Shown here: positions 44,814-56,700 of the stretch, piece after piece
How positions within the stretch are numbered: position 1 is the first letter of the stretch
Layout of the letters: the number at the start of each line of letters is the position of its first letter
DNA from: Aquanectria penicillioides
Taxonomy: Eukaryota > Ascomycota > Sordariomycetes > Hypocreales > Nectriaceae
Reading direction: 5' to 3'
NCBI GenBank assembly: GCA_003415625.1
Contig: PYIU01000001.1
Location: forward strand, 8,186,210 to 8,250,209
Length of the DNA: 64,000 bases
Notes under the pieces: generated by a model
Database searches by the model: none
Seen by the model: only the letters and a program-made list of their open reading frames with translations
Told to the model about the DNA's origin: nothing
Position numbers and translations under genes: made by a program

Positions 44814-46250
44814 ATGGCAGATATTTCAAAAATAGGCAGGGGGAGCCCCGACAGCGGGAAAAGCATCCCTAGGTCTGCAACGGCCTCGCTACATGGCGAT
44901 CTTCCGGCCCTGGAACCAGATGTAGGCACGGTCAAGGCTGACATGAGGCTCATGCTGAACTTGATAGACGGCCGACCTAGGCGACGGTGATTCTGCCATC
45001 GATGCTGTAAGTGCAAATGGCGCCTTGGTTTGTCAAACTAATAATGCTAGGCCTCTACCGCAGGTAGTGATTCTACGTCTCTTGCCTCGAGCATTGCCAA
45101 GTACCGAATGGAAAACGGCCGGACATACCATGCCTACAAGGAAGGATGTATGTTGCCACTGGCTCTACACGGGAGACTGGCTGACAATCGCAGCATACTA
45201 CTTGCCCAATGACGAAACGGAAAATGACAGGCTGGGTAACTTACACGGCTCCCTGAAATTGCATTCCTGACAAATTTAGACTTGCAACATCATCTCTGCT
45301 ACTTGACTTTCAACAACAAGCTCTTTGTCAGCCCAATCGGAGATAGACCTTTGGAACGTGTGCTAGATGGCGGCTGTGGAACTGGTGTTTGGGCCATGGA
45401 CATGGGTAACTCTTATCATTCAATTCGTCAGGGCCGAGCTAACCTGTGAAGCGGATGAACATCCAGAAGCTGAAGTTGGTGCTTGTGCTATTATTTCATG
45501 CGGATATTAACTAGAGCAGGTTATTGGCGTGGACCTGAGTCCTATTCAACCATCTATGCAAGTGTTCCGGTCACAGTGTGAGCTATTCACTAACTGAACC
45601 AGGGTACCGCCCAATGCGAGCTTCTTGATCGACGATTTGGAGGCTGAGTGGACATATAACAAACCATTTGACTTGATTTATCTGCGCTTCTTGGTGGGCT
45701 CCGTGTCGGAGTGGGACTCGCTTCTAGAGCAGGCGTACAAAAACCTATCTCCTGGCGGATGGATCGAAACCGTCGACGCCGTTTATCCTGTCTCATGTGA
45801 CGATGGAAGCGTCACCAAGGATTCTGCAGTCTACAAGTGGTCTGCATTGATGAGCGAGGCCGCGGCCAAAGTGCACCCAGGCCGTGGCCTCGACAAGTCC
45901 TTGGAGCTAAAGCAGAAGATGATTGACCAGGGTCTCACCAACGTAACTGAAAACTGGTTCAGGTGGCCTCTCAACAGCTGGCCCAAGGACCCCAAGTTCA
46001 AAGAGATCGGGACCTGGGTCACGGAAAATGCTCTTAGCGGTCTGTCTGGACTGACCTTGGCCCTCTTTACCCGCGTTCTGGGCTGGTCGCGTGAGGATGT
46101 TGAGGTCTTCCTGGTCGACGTCCGATCGGAGATGAGAAACAAGAGCCTTCACGCTTACTTTAAGATGTACGTATGAAACCACTAAGGTGATTTGAGTGCT
46201 AATTGAAGTTTAGTCTCGTTGTTTGTGGCCAGAAGCCAGAGGGCAGTTAG
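44814..46250 (+). CDS. SAM-dependent methyltransferase (TAM/LaeA-like), 5' end frameshifted
   Basis: From the methionine at 45108 seven exons join cleanly: 45108-45147, 45194-45235, 45280-45405, 45452-45474, 45520-45557, 45603-46166 and 46214-46250. They encode 289 residues. Introns are 44-47 bp, GT-AG except 45558-45602, which is GC-AG with GCAAGT. The SAM motif is VLDGGCGTGVWAMDM, followed by AEVIGVDLSPIQPS and SPGGWIETVDAVYP. The family normally has an acidic leader, and its remnant (MADISKIGRGSPDSG at 44814, then ADLGDGDSAIDA in another frame near 44980-45007) needs one frameshift plus a missing base at the intron donor at 45008. So the catalytic core is readable but the N-terminus is damaged. 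Substrate unknown. Confidence 0.75.
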
Positions 46251-46718
46251 CATGGAGAAGTAGTATTACAAGTCGTGCATTTATCGAACGACCTAGGCTA
46301 ATAATCCAAGAAATATGGTACATCATGACAGGGATCACCATTGGTGAACTAGGGGCAATCCTTGCACTGACCCGTTAGGTGACACCAGCACCATACCCTG
46401 CACGACCTAGCCTACTTCGCTCCACACATGCATGCATACATAGACCAGCGGGAAGCGCGGCCCGTTCCAGAATGCAGCGCCGTCCAACTGTGTGGCTCAT
46501 GGAAGTCACCACGCCGTCGCGGAATTGACAGCTCCGGACGATCTTGGTAACAATCGAGAGTGTACACTGGTGGAGGCCGCGAGACGGAAGAATGAGGCGA
46601 GGTTGAGCCTATAATCTCCTCGCTTATTTCAGGTGCACAAGAATCAGTTTATGAGTTCATGTCCTTATTGTGAGTATGTACTCCGGAGTTGACGATCAAT
46701 AAGTATCGCTACTATGGA
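46251..46718. other. Short intergenic region
   Basis: This lies between the methyltransferase and the 3' end of the kinase-zinc finger gene. No gene was seen. Confidence 0.5.
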
Positions 46719-49075
46719 CTAGTTTAATGAGTGCATGTTCTCATAGTGCTTCGCGAGTTCACGGATAGAGGAGAAATTCGACTTGGCAAACGGACAACCT
46801 TGGACAGGGCAACTCAAAGTAGTGTTCCCTACACGACGAGATTGCCTTGACATATGAGCTGTGGATGTTTGCATCGGATCGTTGATCCCCCAATGAGCGT
46901 TTTCTTCGTGTGAAGTGAGAGCCGATAACGTTGAGAATCCCGAGCCGGGCTTGGAATAGAGACACCCTTCTGCCTTACAGTTAAACTCATCTGTAGAAGG
47001 GCTAGCTCTAGAGACCCTCTGAACACGAGGGTGAGCAGGAACATGATCTGGGATGATCACATGGTTTATGTGAGCATTCTGACAATGACGCTGAAGAATG
47101 TCGTACGAACTAAACTCGGAGTTTGCAAAAATGCAGCCCTCCACAGGACAGACTCGATCAGTCAGCTGTAGGACAACACGGGTTAGTGGCGAGTCCTTTG
47201 GTTTTGGTTTATTAGCATCATCCCTCCGTTGCCTCGTGGTGTTTTCATGGAAATTTTCAACGTGAAACTGCAGTGCTCCCTCGGTGGGAAATTTCCTCCC
47301 TGCGACGGGGCAGCCTGGAACTGAGCAAGTCAGAGCATTTTGATCCCGTAATTGTTCAGGATTTGGTGTTGCGGGAGCTGCTTTGGGTTTTTCTGTTTCT
47401 TCTCCACCATGGAAATTCTCACAGTGACGCAGGAGCAGTTGCTCGGAGGAAAATTCACTGTTTCTGAAGGGACAGCCTCCAATAGGGCATGTCAAGGATC
47501 TCAGTAGTCGTGTCCGGGACGTTGAAGTGGGTTGTGGCTCTGGCTCATCCAATGGTGGCTTTGATTCGTATGGCTGGAAGCCTTGCTGACCGTTCGCAAC
47601 ACTATTCCAGGTCGCTGAATAGTCATGGTAGTCGTTATGGACTGGTTTCTGAGTCGAAAGTTCCTGCGGGGGCGGTGTGCATGGTTCAACATTTTCGTGT
47701 CCAACAACGCTCCAAGCAGCAGAAGCATCATGCTTGAAATGAGTCTCAGGTGGTGCGTATGGTCCGACAGTTTCATGTCCGTTAACACTCCACGCAGCAG
47801 AGAAGTCTTGTTCAACATGAGTCTCGGGAGGTGTAGATATCTCCCATTGCGCCGACGGTTCTGCGAAAGTTGTCGGTGGGGTCTGCATATCCGTCCTAAC
47901 ATTAGGATCTGTCAGCTAAGTTTATGGCATAACCATTACAATGCGAGGCCATGTCTCACCTAGCCTTGTAACTGCTCTTGTCCAATTCTTGAGGCTCATT
48001 GATAAACTCATGGTTCAAAAACCAAACGTGGCCTAGGGCGTTTCTAGCTGTCAACCTTTTCGTCGGGGATGCTGCCATACACAGGGGCACAAAGTCGATT
48101 CCTTCTGCACTGCACCCAACCTGAGTTAGTGGCTCGATTGGGAAATCAGCACCTCTGACTACATAGTTGGCCAGTTGCTGAACACTGGGGAATACCCGTT
48201 TGTACGTCAGCAGGCGGTGCGTAATTTCTCCTATCGCCCACATATCCACAGCATTACTGTAAGTGAGAGCGTCTGCCGTCCCGCAGTCGTCAGGACAGTA
48301 CATGTGGCGGAGCTCTGGTGCCATGTATGCCTCGGTTCCAATAAAAAATGTACCCAAGGCTGTGTCACTTGTCCGCTTGCTGATACCGAAATCTGCAATC
48401 TTGACCCACCAGGAAGGGCCTGGCCTAAATACCATGATATTCTGGGTCGTCAGTGTGATTACTTGATTGTTGTATCAGTGCTCGTTTCTCACCGATGGCT
48501 TCAGATCTCGGTGCGCAAATCCACTTCTATGCATTAGGCCGATTGCTTCTACGACTTGCAGCATAATCTGCCGTACTTCTGGCTCTGGAAGCTCTTTTGA
48601 AACAGCCTGCTGCAGGTCGCCAAAACGCAGATACTCCATAGCGATAAACCAGCTTGTCTCGTTCTCGTACCAGCCAGAGGAACGGACGAAGCAGTGCGCA
48701 TACTGATATGGTCAGTAAAACATGTTTCTGCGCTAAATAAGATCTGCAACAAACCTTGTCTTGAGAGAACTTGGCAATCGTCTCAAGCTCTCGGAACAGG
48801 TAGGAGGTGGGCATGTTGTGTTTTACAATCTCCTTGACTGCTCGAAGCTCCTTTTCCGCGCTCCCGGCCACGCACTCTTGCAGCCAAACCTGACCAAATG
48901 ATCCCCTTCCCAAGCCATCAAGACGTCGCCAAGTTTCCTCTCTTCGCAGTTGCCTTATCCGAACACTGCTGCCGAGCGAGAATTTAACGTGTCGGATCTC
49001 TTTGCCATCATCAGAGATGGATGTGTCAATTTTAGAGTCGAGGACTAGGTCGGGAATCCCATGATGGGGCTCCAT
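46719..49075 (-). CDS. Protein kinase fused to five C2H2-type zinc fingers
   Basis: Four exons (49075-48755, 48702-48493, 48441-47960, 47895-46719) with GT-AG introns of 51-64 bp give 729 residues, phases consistent. The kinase domain spans about 50-320: glycine loop GRGSFGQV 56-63, lysine K81 (RAVKEI), HRDLKPSN with D173, DFG at 194-196 and APE at 218-220. A linker follows with a 26-residue tandem repeat (PPETH...SAAWSV.GHE) at 360-411 and a looser third copy. Residues 472-729 hold five fingers, each C-x4-C then H-x4-H with conserved spacing: CPIGGC, CSVPGC, CPVEGC, CKAEGC, CPVQGC. It is likely a Ser/Thr kinase with a nucleic-acid or protein-binding tail. I know no defined role. The gene is intact. 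Confidence 0.85.
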
Positions 49076-49602
49076 GATTTGCCATTTGAAAGCTGCGAGG
49101 CATAAATAAAATAGATGGTACAATAATATGCTTTAGAGGCTTAGTTGGTTGGTTGTCAAAGAGCGCAAGTGAGATTGTGAAGCGGGGAAATTTCAGCCAG
49201 CCGCAGCCGCATTTTCAGCTGGCTTAATAATAGTGATTGAATAAGCGCTATACCCCAATTAGATATTCAGCCTCCTTCCCAACCCCAATCACCTGCAGTC
49301 GCAAATTACAAAGTCCCGATTCGTCCTCAACTCAACCGATGCTCTGGCGATCTCATCATTTCTCTCTTCTTCGCTTCAACCGTCGGGCCCAGCACGTGTT
49401 TCCTCTGGTATTTATCTGATGACTTCTTGCCTCCCGATGGGCATTATTTCCTTCACAATGATGAAACGGCCACTCGTAGAGCAAATCAAAACATTATCCG
49501 TGAATATATGTAATGGATGACTCTAACGAATAAGAATTTAACTATGGCATCGTCAGCTTAAAAATCGCAAAAGAGGCCTATTATCCATTGGCCTGATATA
49601 GT
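49076..49602. other. Intergenic, kinase promoter region
   Basis: About 530 bp upstream of the kinase ATG. No gene was seen. Confidence 0.5.
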
Positions 49603-50011
49603 CTAAGAAGAATTTGAATTGTCTACGCATGAGAATGCAGACCCTATAAGCTGTTTTAGTTTGGAAGACGCGCATATACTGTCAAAATATCACTTACCAT
49701 TTCCAGAGGCGGCGTAAAATTCGACAATGCTTTGTACGGTTGTATATGTGCCTCCAGCCAGAAAGAACATTCCAAGTAGAACCATTCCCCAGTGCAGCCA
49801 ATATATAGTGGCCTTCCCAATCCCGAACGCTCTCCAACTTGAGTGGTCGTACAGCCAAAACCAAGCTGGAAGTATCGTTGCCAAAGGTGCGAAGCAAACT
49901 GGCCCCAACAGAGATAATATGTAGTTGAAGAACTGGAACAGCTTCTGCCAAGAGTGAGGACAGGGCCCCTAAGCCAAATATACATCCCCTCGAATAGTTG
50001 TACTCCGACAC
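49603..50011 (-). pseudogene. Amino-acid transporter (AAAP type) C-terminal fragment
   Basis: The coding trace runs from about 50011 to 49698 and, through a GT-AG intron (49697-49644), to a final exon 49643-49603 ending SAFSCVDNSNSS. This ending, and the preceding FWLYDHSSWRAFG and FLAGGTYTTVQSIVEFYA, are characteristic of fungal AAAP amino-acid permeases. Upstream sequence (GALSSLLAEAVPVL) needs a frame change near 49935, and the first two thirds of the protein are absent. It is a truncated relic, not a transporter. Confidence 0.75.
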
Positions 50012-51882
50012 CGGGATAATTGATGCCAGTCATTGATCGAGCGGCAGTGATTTAGCGTCAGTAAATGCTCACGGTTTATCTTGGCATACCAACCCTCCCA
50101 TTATCTACATGCAAGGGGTTTCGAGAGAGATTCCACTTAGGAAAAGACACAAGATTATCGAACACCATATTGAACACCACGAATTTATGTGTTGTCATTC
50201 TACAAGTGAAAAAATAAAACCAATGCACATGTGAAAAGAATGCCCAGGTGGAGAAGGACTAGTCCGCCGAGACAGCGGATCAACTTTGACGGTGATGGCC
50301 CTTGAACCTCTGGGGATCTGGCGTTGCATCGGTCTCGGTCTCATCAGCGTATGAAAATCTTGGATATTTTTAGATCCACAGGCTAAGGTGATTCTACTTG
50401 GATCTTCTTCTGATCTACGGTGATGGGGAGAATATAGGCAAGCGATCTTAAGTGTGGGATGGGACTGCAAGGCAGCCGGTATACCTGAGAGACGATAAGA
50501 CGTCTCATTTTGATACGCAAGCCACAATGTAGTTTGGCATATTTATCAGCACTATTGTACGCTAAGCCGTATCCAGAATTTTAGTTTTATGGGAATAGAA
50601 AGAAAACAACAGGTATATAAATAAACTTCTTAAATGTATGTATACATTGATAATACATGCTCTTAAAAATGAATACGGAACTAGTTAAATGCATTATCAT
50701 GGTTATCTCAGTAGAAATAATTTGAAATAAAATTTTCAAGCCTTCAGCTTTTTCCATTATTATGCTTTTTGCAGAATCAATCGGCCCATTTCTAGTGTTG
50801 AAACAGCTGTTAAAAGTTGCTGTGTTAGAGTGTGGAGTGGCTGGGATCTGGACTGCGTTAGGACTTTCGTTTGGTCGCTATAATTCATCGTAAGCCTTCC
50901 ATGCAAGGAAATCAATCATGTACTAACATTCGTAGTAGGTCAATATTCGGGTTAGTTCAACGTGCGATAGGAAAACCGGACAATTAAAGATAAGATCCCA
51001 CCGACGGATCGGCCGGACGTAGCTGAAAAAAACAGTATGTCGTCATCATTTCTTGGCCACAAGCCATGATGTGCGTGATACGAGCGATGCAACCCATGTT
51101 TGGTCCAGGACATTACCTGATCCGGTAGCCGTTCTGCAAGCGGCTCGCCCGCAAATTAGATCCTTCTCCCATTTCAATGATGGCATGTCATGTTGCGGCA
51201 ATTTCCACATAAGCCCGAGTGACTACGTAATCAGTGACCGTCCAGCACCCGGCTTACTACTGGACCCAGTGCCACGTATCCATCACCAACCAAAATCTTT
51301 CGGTTAGTTCTGATCATCCCAAAGAAGATAACACCGAGGCCCGGGCTGTGCTTTGATGATGGTCACCCTCGCAGTACTGCCATAAGGCTAAGAATTAACC
51401 ATAGCCCTAACAACCCTATTGCTTTTACGGTGCTGACAATGTCATTGGATATTTCTGATGCGATGCGAATGCGAATTCTTGGCCTGATGTCTGCGGCCGG
51501 TTCTGTGGCTGGGAGATGATGCACTCTCATCAGTGTAGCTCGTAGCCCATAGCTACGAAATCAGAGTGCAACGATGGAACCAGGCGGAGTGGCACACAAC
51601 GCGCAATCAAGGAAATTCTCCCTCTGGAACGATGAATTTCTAGAAGCCTCCTTTTGGGGGGCAGGGACGATGATTGATCGAGAACCGGAAGCCTGACCCT
51701 TCTTGGGACTATCATGAGTGTAGTTGAGGCTTCGTAAGTCATATAAAGACCTCTCGTCCGTCCATCGAGGGATTATTCCATGCCATTAAAATCATCACTA
51801 AAAGAATACTCCAAATAACACATTCCGCCTTTCCAAAACAACCAAAACACAACCTGCGGTGTCACCTCCATCGTCTGTTAAC
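50012..51882. other. Intergenic, no supported gene
   Basis: This is a 1.9 kb stretch. The last few hundred bases include a TATA-like ATATAAAG at 51739-51746, about 140 bp before the RTA1 ATG. The remainder shows no protein-like frame. Confidence 0.5.
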
Positions 51883-52897
51883 ATGTCGTCCCGAAATCTC
51901 ACCAAGGAGGATGCCTTCAAGCCTGAGGACTACTGCAATCTCGCCATCTGTCCCTTGGAGTGGTCTATGTATGGGTATATCCCAAACCTCTCGGCCAACG
52001 TCATCTTTGTGGTCCTCTTCGTTCTCGTCGGAATTGTCCAGGGCTATCTCGGCTACCGCTGGAAGACTTGGGGCTTCATGGCTGGCATGATGGCAGGCTC
52101 CCTGGGAGAGATTGTTGGCTATGCTGGTCGCATCATGCTTCATGACAACCCCTTCTCCTTTACAGGATTTATGCTCCAGATTGGTAAGTTTTCAAAATCC
52201 TCTAGCTATTCGATCAAGCACCTCTGTTTGCTTCTCGTGCTCACTGGACCATCATCATAGTCTGCTTGACCTTTTCCCCCGTCTTCTATACTGCATCGAT
52301 CTATATCAACCTCGCTAAAACGATCGAATTCCTCGATACAGGGATCTCTCGCATTACTCCGAAATACTTCTACTGGTTCTTTATTCCATTCGACCTTCTT
52401 TGTCTCGTGCTTCAGGCAACTGGTGGCGGACTCTCGGCCGGCGAAGATGGCAGTACTACAAGCGTCAACATATCCCTGGCTGGCTTGATCCTGCAGGTGA
52501 TTATATTGGTCATGTTTATCATTGCCTTTGCAGACTACATGTTTCGCTACTGGCGAGTCTACGGCACTTCCGCTTTACCTGGAGATTTCAGGTTTTCTTT
52601 TCTGGCCTCTGCGGTGCCGTTCTCTTGGTCCTGATGCGATGCTGTTACCGAGTCGCCGAGCTACAGGAAGGCTATGAAGGCAGTCTCTTCAGGGAAGAGA
52701 TCCCATTTATCATTCTAGAGGGTTGTGCCATCTTTCTCGCGGCCCTTGCTCTATGCTTCGGTCATCCCGGTCTCCTCCTTAAAGGCAAGGCTTCTTCCAG
52801 TGAAAGGGAGCTTGCGAGAGAGAAAAGACGAGATAGGAGACATGGAAATCCTCATCACCGAACTGCCTCTAGCGCTAGTGCCTCCAATAGCAACTAA
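51883..52897 (+). CDS. RTA1-like membrane protein, one-base frame break
   Basis: Exon 1 is 51883-52183. A 77 bp GT-AG intron is followed by exon 2 from 52261. About seven membrane segments and the family motifs SLGEIVGYAGRI, PVFYTASIYI, FDLLCLVLQATGGG and RCCYRVAEL identify an RTA1 protein. Members are linked to lipid translocation or resistance to lipid-like toxicants. Near 52586-52590 the frame must slip by one base to pass from LPGDF to VFFSGLCGAVLLVL, otherwise a stop follows shortly. A 35-base intron would also restore the frame but is shorter than all others here. The rest to 52897 is open, ending in a basic, Ser-rich tail. It is either a recent pseudogene or an indel error. Confidence 0.78.
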
Positions 52898-53079
52898 AGG
52901 TTGATTGAAGTTGAAGATTGATTTCATTAATGGATAAAATCTACTTCCCAACTCGAGTTTAAATAGCCACTTTTTGAACAAGACGTCATAGTTGTGATGA
53001 TAGAAGATAAGGAATAGGGCAATTAAATTTGCATAACTAAAGTTTGGCCAGTTTAATACAATCACTTGCAGTTTAGTAT

Positions 53080-53480
53080 AGTATTTGAACCATTCTTAAG
53101 AGAGACAGGCAATAAACAATTTCTTTCATAGATATATTTTTATACAGTTTGAGCTTTTTAATAAACTACTATTCATTTTTAACTTGAAATTGGATTTATT
53201 TAATTTCGATAATTAGTAATAACTTATAACACATAGTTGTATAATACTTTAATCATTACTTATTTGTTTTATTAACTTAAGTAATTAAGCTCAATTAATA
53301 TTTTTAAGATTTCTTTAAAATTTCAACATCAGTTTCAATTGGATGTTTCTTAAAGTAGTATCTTAATTATACAATAAGTTAATTGAAGTAATAAAATAAT
53401 ACCTTTTTTTATTAAGGGTTTATCCTGAAGGCTATACTTTGAATAGATTATTTAATTTAATTTTATACATAATTTTTATT
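53080..53480. repeat. AT-rich block
   Basis: Strongly AT-rich (many TTAAT, AATTAA tracts) and devoid of genes, between two plus-strand genes. It may be a small RIP-degraded repeat. No ends were identified. Confidence 0.35.
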
Positions 53481-53736
53481 TCTTTTGCATCCTTCTTGTT
53501 ACAAACTTAGGTGATGTCATGTGACCAACCCCAACAGTCCATCCGGATGATCCTCGGCAGTGGCGTGAAGTCCTAAATAACGGCCGACATGAGTCCAAGT
53601 GCCAACACAACACAAATAGAGCAACAACACAAAGCAAATAGCATCCCGAGAGAAACCATCCCATCAGTTCCAGCAGCCTTTTCAGTATCAGAAATAGCTG
53701 ATCTATATTGTTCTTGACTCTATCCTAATACCCATA

Positions 53737-56700
53737 ATGTCTTCAGAGCAATTACAATGCCAGGTGAGGACACATCGTTCATTTGTCTGCAAGATTGGCT
53801 CAACTGAGTATTAACCTCAATCGGGAAACAGGCTTTGCAATTGTCTGATGAGCAGAGGTGCACAAACGAGGGATCGCATGCTAACGGTCTCTTCTGCAAA
53901 TTCCATGCTAAGCAGGTGTTTGGCCTATATAAGGGCTACAAACGGCGAAATGCCCGTCTGGATGCATTGGAAGCCGAGGCGCCTCCGTACCTCAGCAACG
54001 CCCAAGTCCCTCTCGCCAACGATACATTTGAAGAAATTGAAGAAGAAAAGACACTCAAGGACGTTCAGTGTCATCTATTCGAGAAGTATGTTTTGATGGG
54101 AAAGGTTATCGATGCACGCAAGCTTCACCACAAACATTTCTATTCGCTCCAGGTTGATTATGGCCACCAAGCATATCTGGACAAGCTCAGCAGCCAGCGT
54201 CACACAATTCTCCGGGCTCTGTGCAAACTTGAAAAAAGAATGGCCGAGTTACTATACGAGAACGAGAAGTGGTTTGCCTGGGTTCGCGAGGTTCAAGAGG
54301 AAGAAGAAGCCACTCGTGAAAAGGAGCAGAAAAGGGTCAAGCAAGAGGCGGGTCTTTTTAGGCGACATATGAAGAAGCTGCAAGCCAGATTGGACCTGAC
54401 TCGACAAAAAGAGGAACAAAAGCGTCAAGATGCGTACCTTGAGGATGCCTATCAGGAGCAGATATCCTTGTCGGCGGATATGTCAGAGTTTGACGACGTG
54501 TGGGATCCCATCAATGACATGGAAGATGAGAAGCGGAACCGATACATTGACCTGATCAAACATTTCCTCTGGGTAGATTTGATGAACGCTAACGAGGATG
54601 ATTGTTCCCCAACAGGCTCAAACCTGAAAAGCGGAGAGGTTGACATAGTTGCTGAGCCCCAGTCGCCTGCCAAGAAACCAAAGAAGAAGCCCAAGGCGAA
54701 GTCAAAGCCAACCTCCACCGCCGCCGGTCGCAGCAGTGCAGATGCACCAAGAGCCGATCACAGAGGCCAAGAGAAGCTTTTGGCAATGCAGAGGGGCAGC
54801 CACAGCAGCTCCAACCCTAACCTACAAGAACCAGACAAGACCAATATCGAAACGGAAGAGGAGATGAGGAAGCGCCTCAGCGAGGGAGTTGAGAAAAATT
54901 ATGAAAGCAATTGGGGCCCTCAACTCATTGGCACGCTGGAAAACCCTCGTGAGACGTACGACAAAACTGCACCAATGACCCACGAGGAAATTGAATCAAT
55001 CGTAAAGGAGATTAGAGAGATCAAGCTGCTGCTATTCTATCGCTTGCTGATAGCACAGGCATCCATACTACCGGTCGCACTACGAGCCAGTAGCGTAGAG
55101 GAGTTTCTCAACGATGCTGAGGTTACTGAGTCGGACCTGCGCGATCTTTGCCTTAAGGTTGAACATCCTACCCTCCAAGAAATTCGAGATGCATGTGCCG
55201 ACTTTGCTCGTAGAGACAAAGCAGATGATGAGACTGAAATTGAAGGAGGTTCTGATGATGGTGACGACGACAGCGACGATGAAGATGAGACATTTGAAGA
55301 TCTGCTCAATGGTGACAAAAAATACAGCCATCTGCACACAGATGACTGGCTGTTCGAAAGGTTTATCGCTAAAGAGGAAAAGCGTTCAGGAAGGAAGCCC
55401 AAGTCCTCTGATCATAAGTCAAAAATTACAGTGTGTGGGAAAAGTATCTGGAACCACTCCAGTCAGAGAGCAATGTCTCGAGACGGCTGGTTTCAGTTTT
55501 CCGTCTTGGCCAAGGACTGCGATCTCAAGCATGCCATCCAGCTTTGCCGCAGCTGGGCCGAGTTCACAGATCTGAACCTTCTCACCTTATGGCAGTACTT
55601 CCCAGCATCGAATTGGGTATCTTGGGGCAACAACAAGCTCAATGAACAACTTCTGGAACTGGGGTTCTTCCCTTACTTCATGGATCTTGAGGCTCAGCGA
55701 TACAGCCGCCATCACCAGATCGGCGGCCGAAGCCAGGGCCGGCGGCAGCATGATATCGTCGAAACTAGAAACATCCTTATTGGCCATATGAAACGAAATG
55801 ACCCAATTACTCGTCGCTTTTTGCAATACCTTGTAATGCGGACTGGAGAAGTGCTGGTCATGGTACGAGACGGCAGCACTGGCCGTGTCATCACTGCACC
55901 CCCTGAGGAGCACCTGTGGACTTATCGCAGAAAACGTGGTCTTGGGAGAGCTTCTAAGAACGAATGGGAAAATATCTTGGAAATTGGGCCTGACTACTTT
56001 GACTTGACCGACCTGTTACGGGAATGGCGTTTCGGGTTCGACGATTATTACGATGTCTACATTTGGGACTTTGTACCCGGACAAACGTCAATGGAAACGT
56101 ACAACCTTGTAATTTCGGTGTGTTTATTGTCCAAACACCTAAAGGCTCTGGAAGCTAATCCACCCACCACAGGAACTTCGGAATGCATGGCGCATTACTC
56201 ATCCGCGCGACGTATATTTGCACATGGAACCTCTCCTGCGAACCTTGACGAGGGAAGAGAAAACTATGCGCACCCGAAAGATCAAGCCAGGAGAAGATGC
56301 CAAGAGTCTTTGGGACACGGTGATGGATGAAAAGAATATGTTCTTGCTCTATCAAATCTCGGATGACAAGAAGGTGACAGTTCGGACTGACGCCGTGGTA
56401 TCCGAGTCACCGTACATGTTCTACAGTAAGGCTCACGCTGCAGAGGATGAAGTCTTATTCCCAGATGAATCGGCCGATGGAAAGCAAAGCCGAGCATTTC
56501 GAGAGATCAGCAACGGCGTCAATCGGGTCACTGGCGGACTTCTACCCAGTCATATTCGGCACTTAACAAAGGGAATGGAGGCGCTCGATAGAGGTGAGGA
56601 TCCCATGGCAGCGGCAGAAGCTGCAAAGAACGATGAAGAAGGCTCTCCTTGGGTGCTGCCCAAGGTGTGGGAGACTGGCTTCGAACAGGTACGTCAAGAG

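Noticed and set aside
44558..45016. A 152-residue minus-strand frame opposite the methyltransferase leader.
   Set aside because: It is antisense to the recognisable methyltransferase leader and has no family features.
54452..55402. Several antisense open frames of 80-120 residues.
   Set aside because: They mirror the acidic and lysine-rich stretches of the large plus-strand gene.
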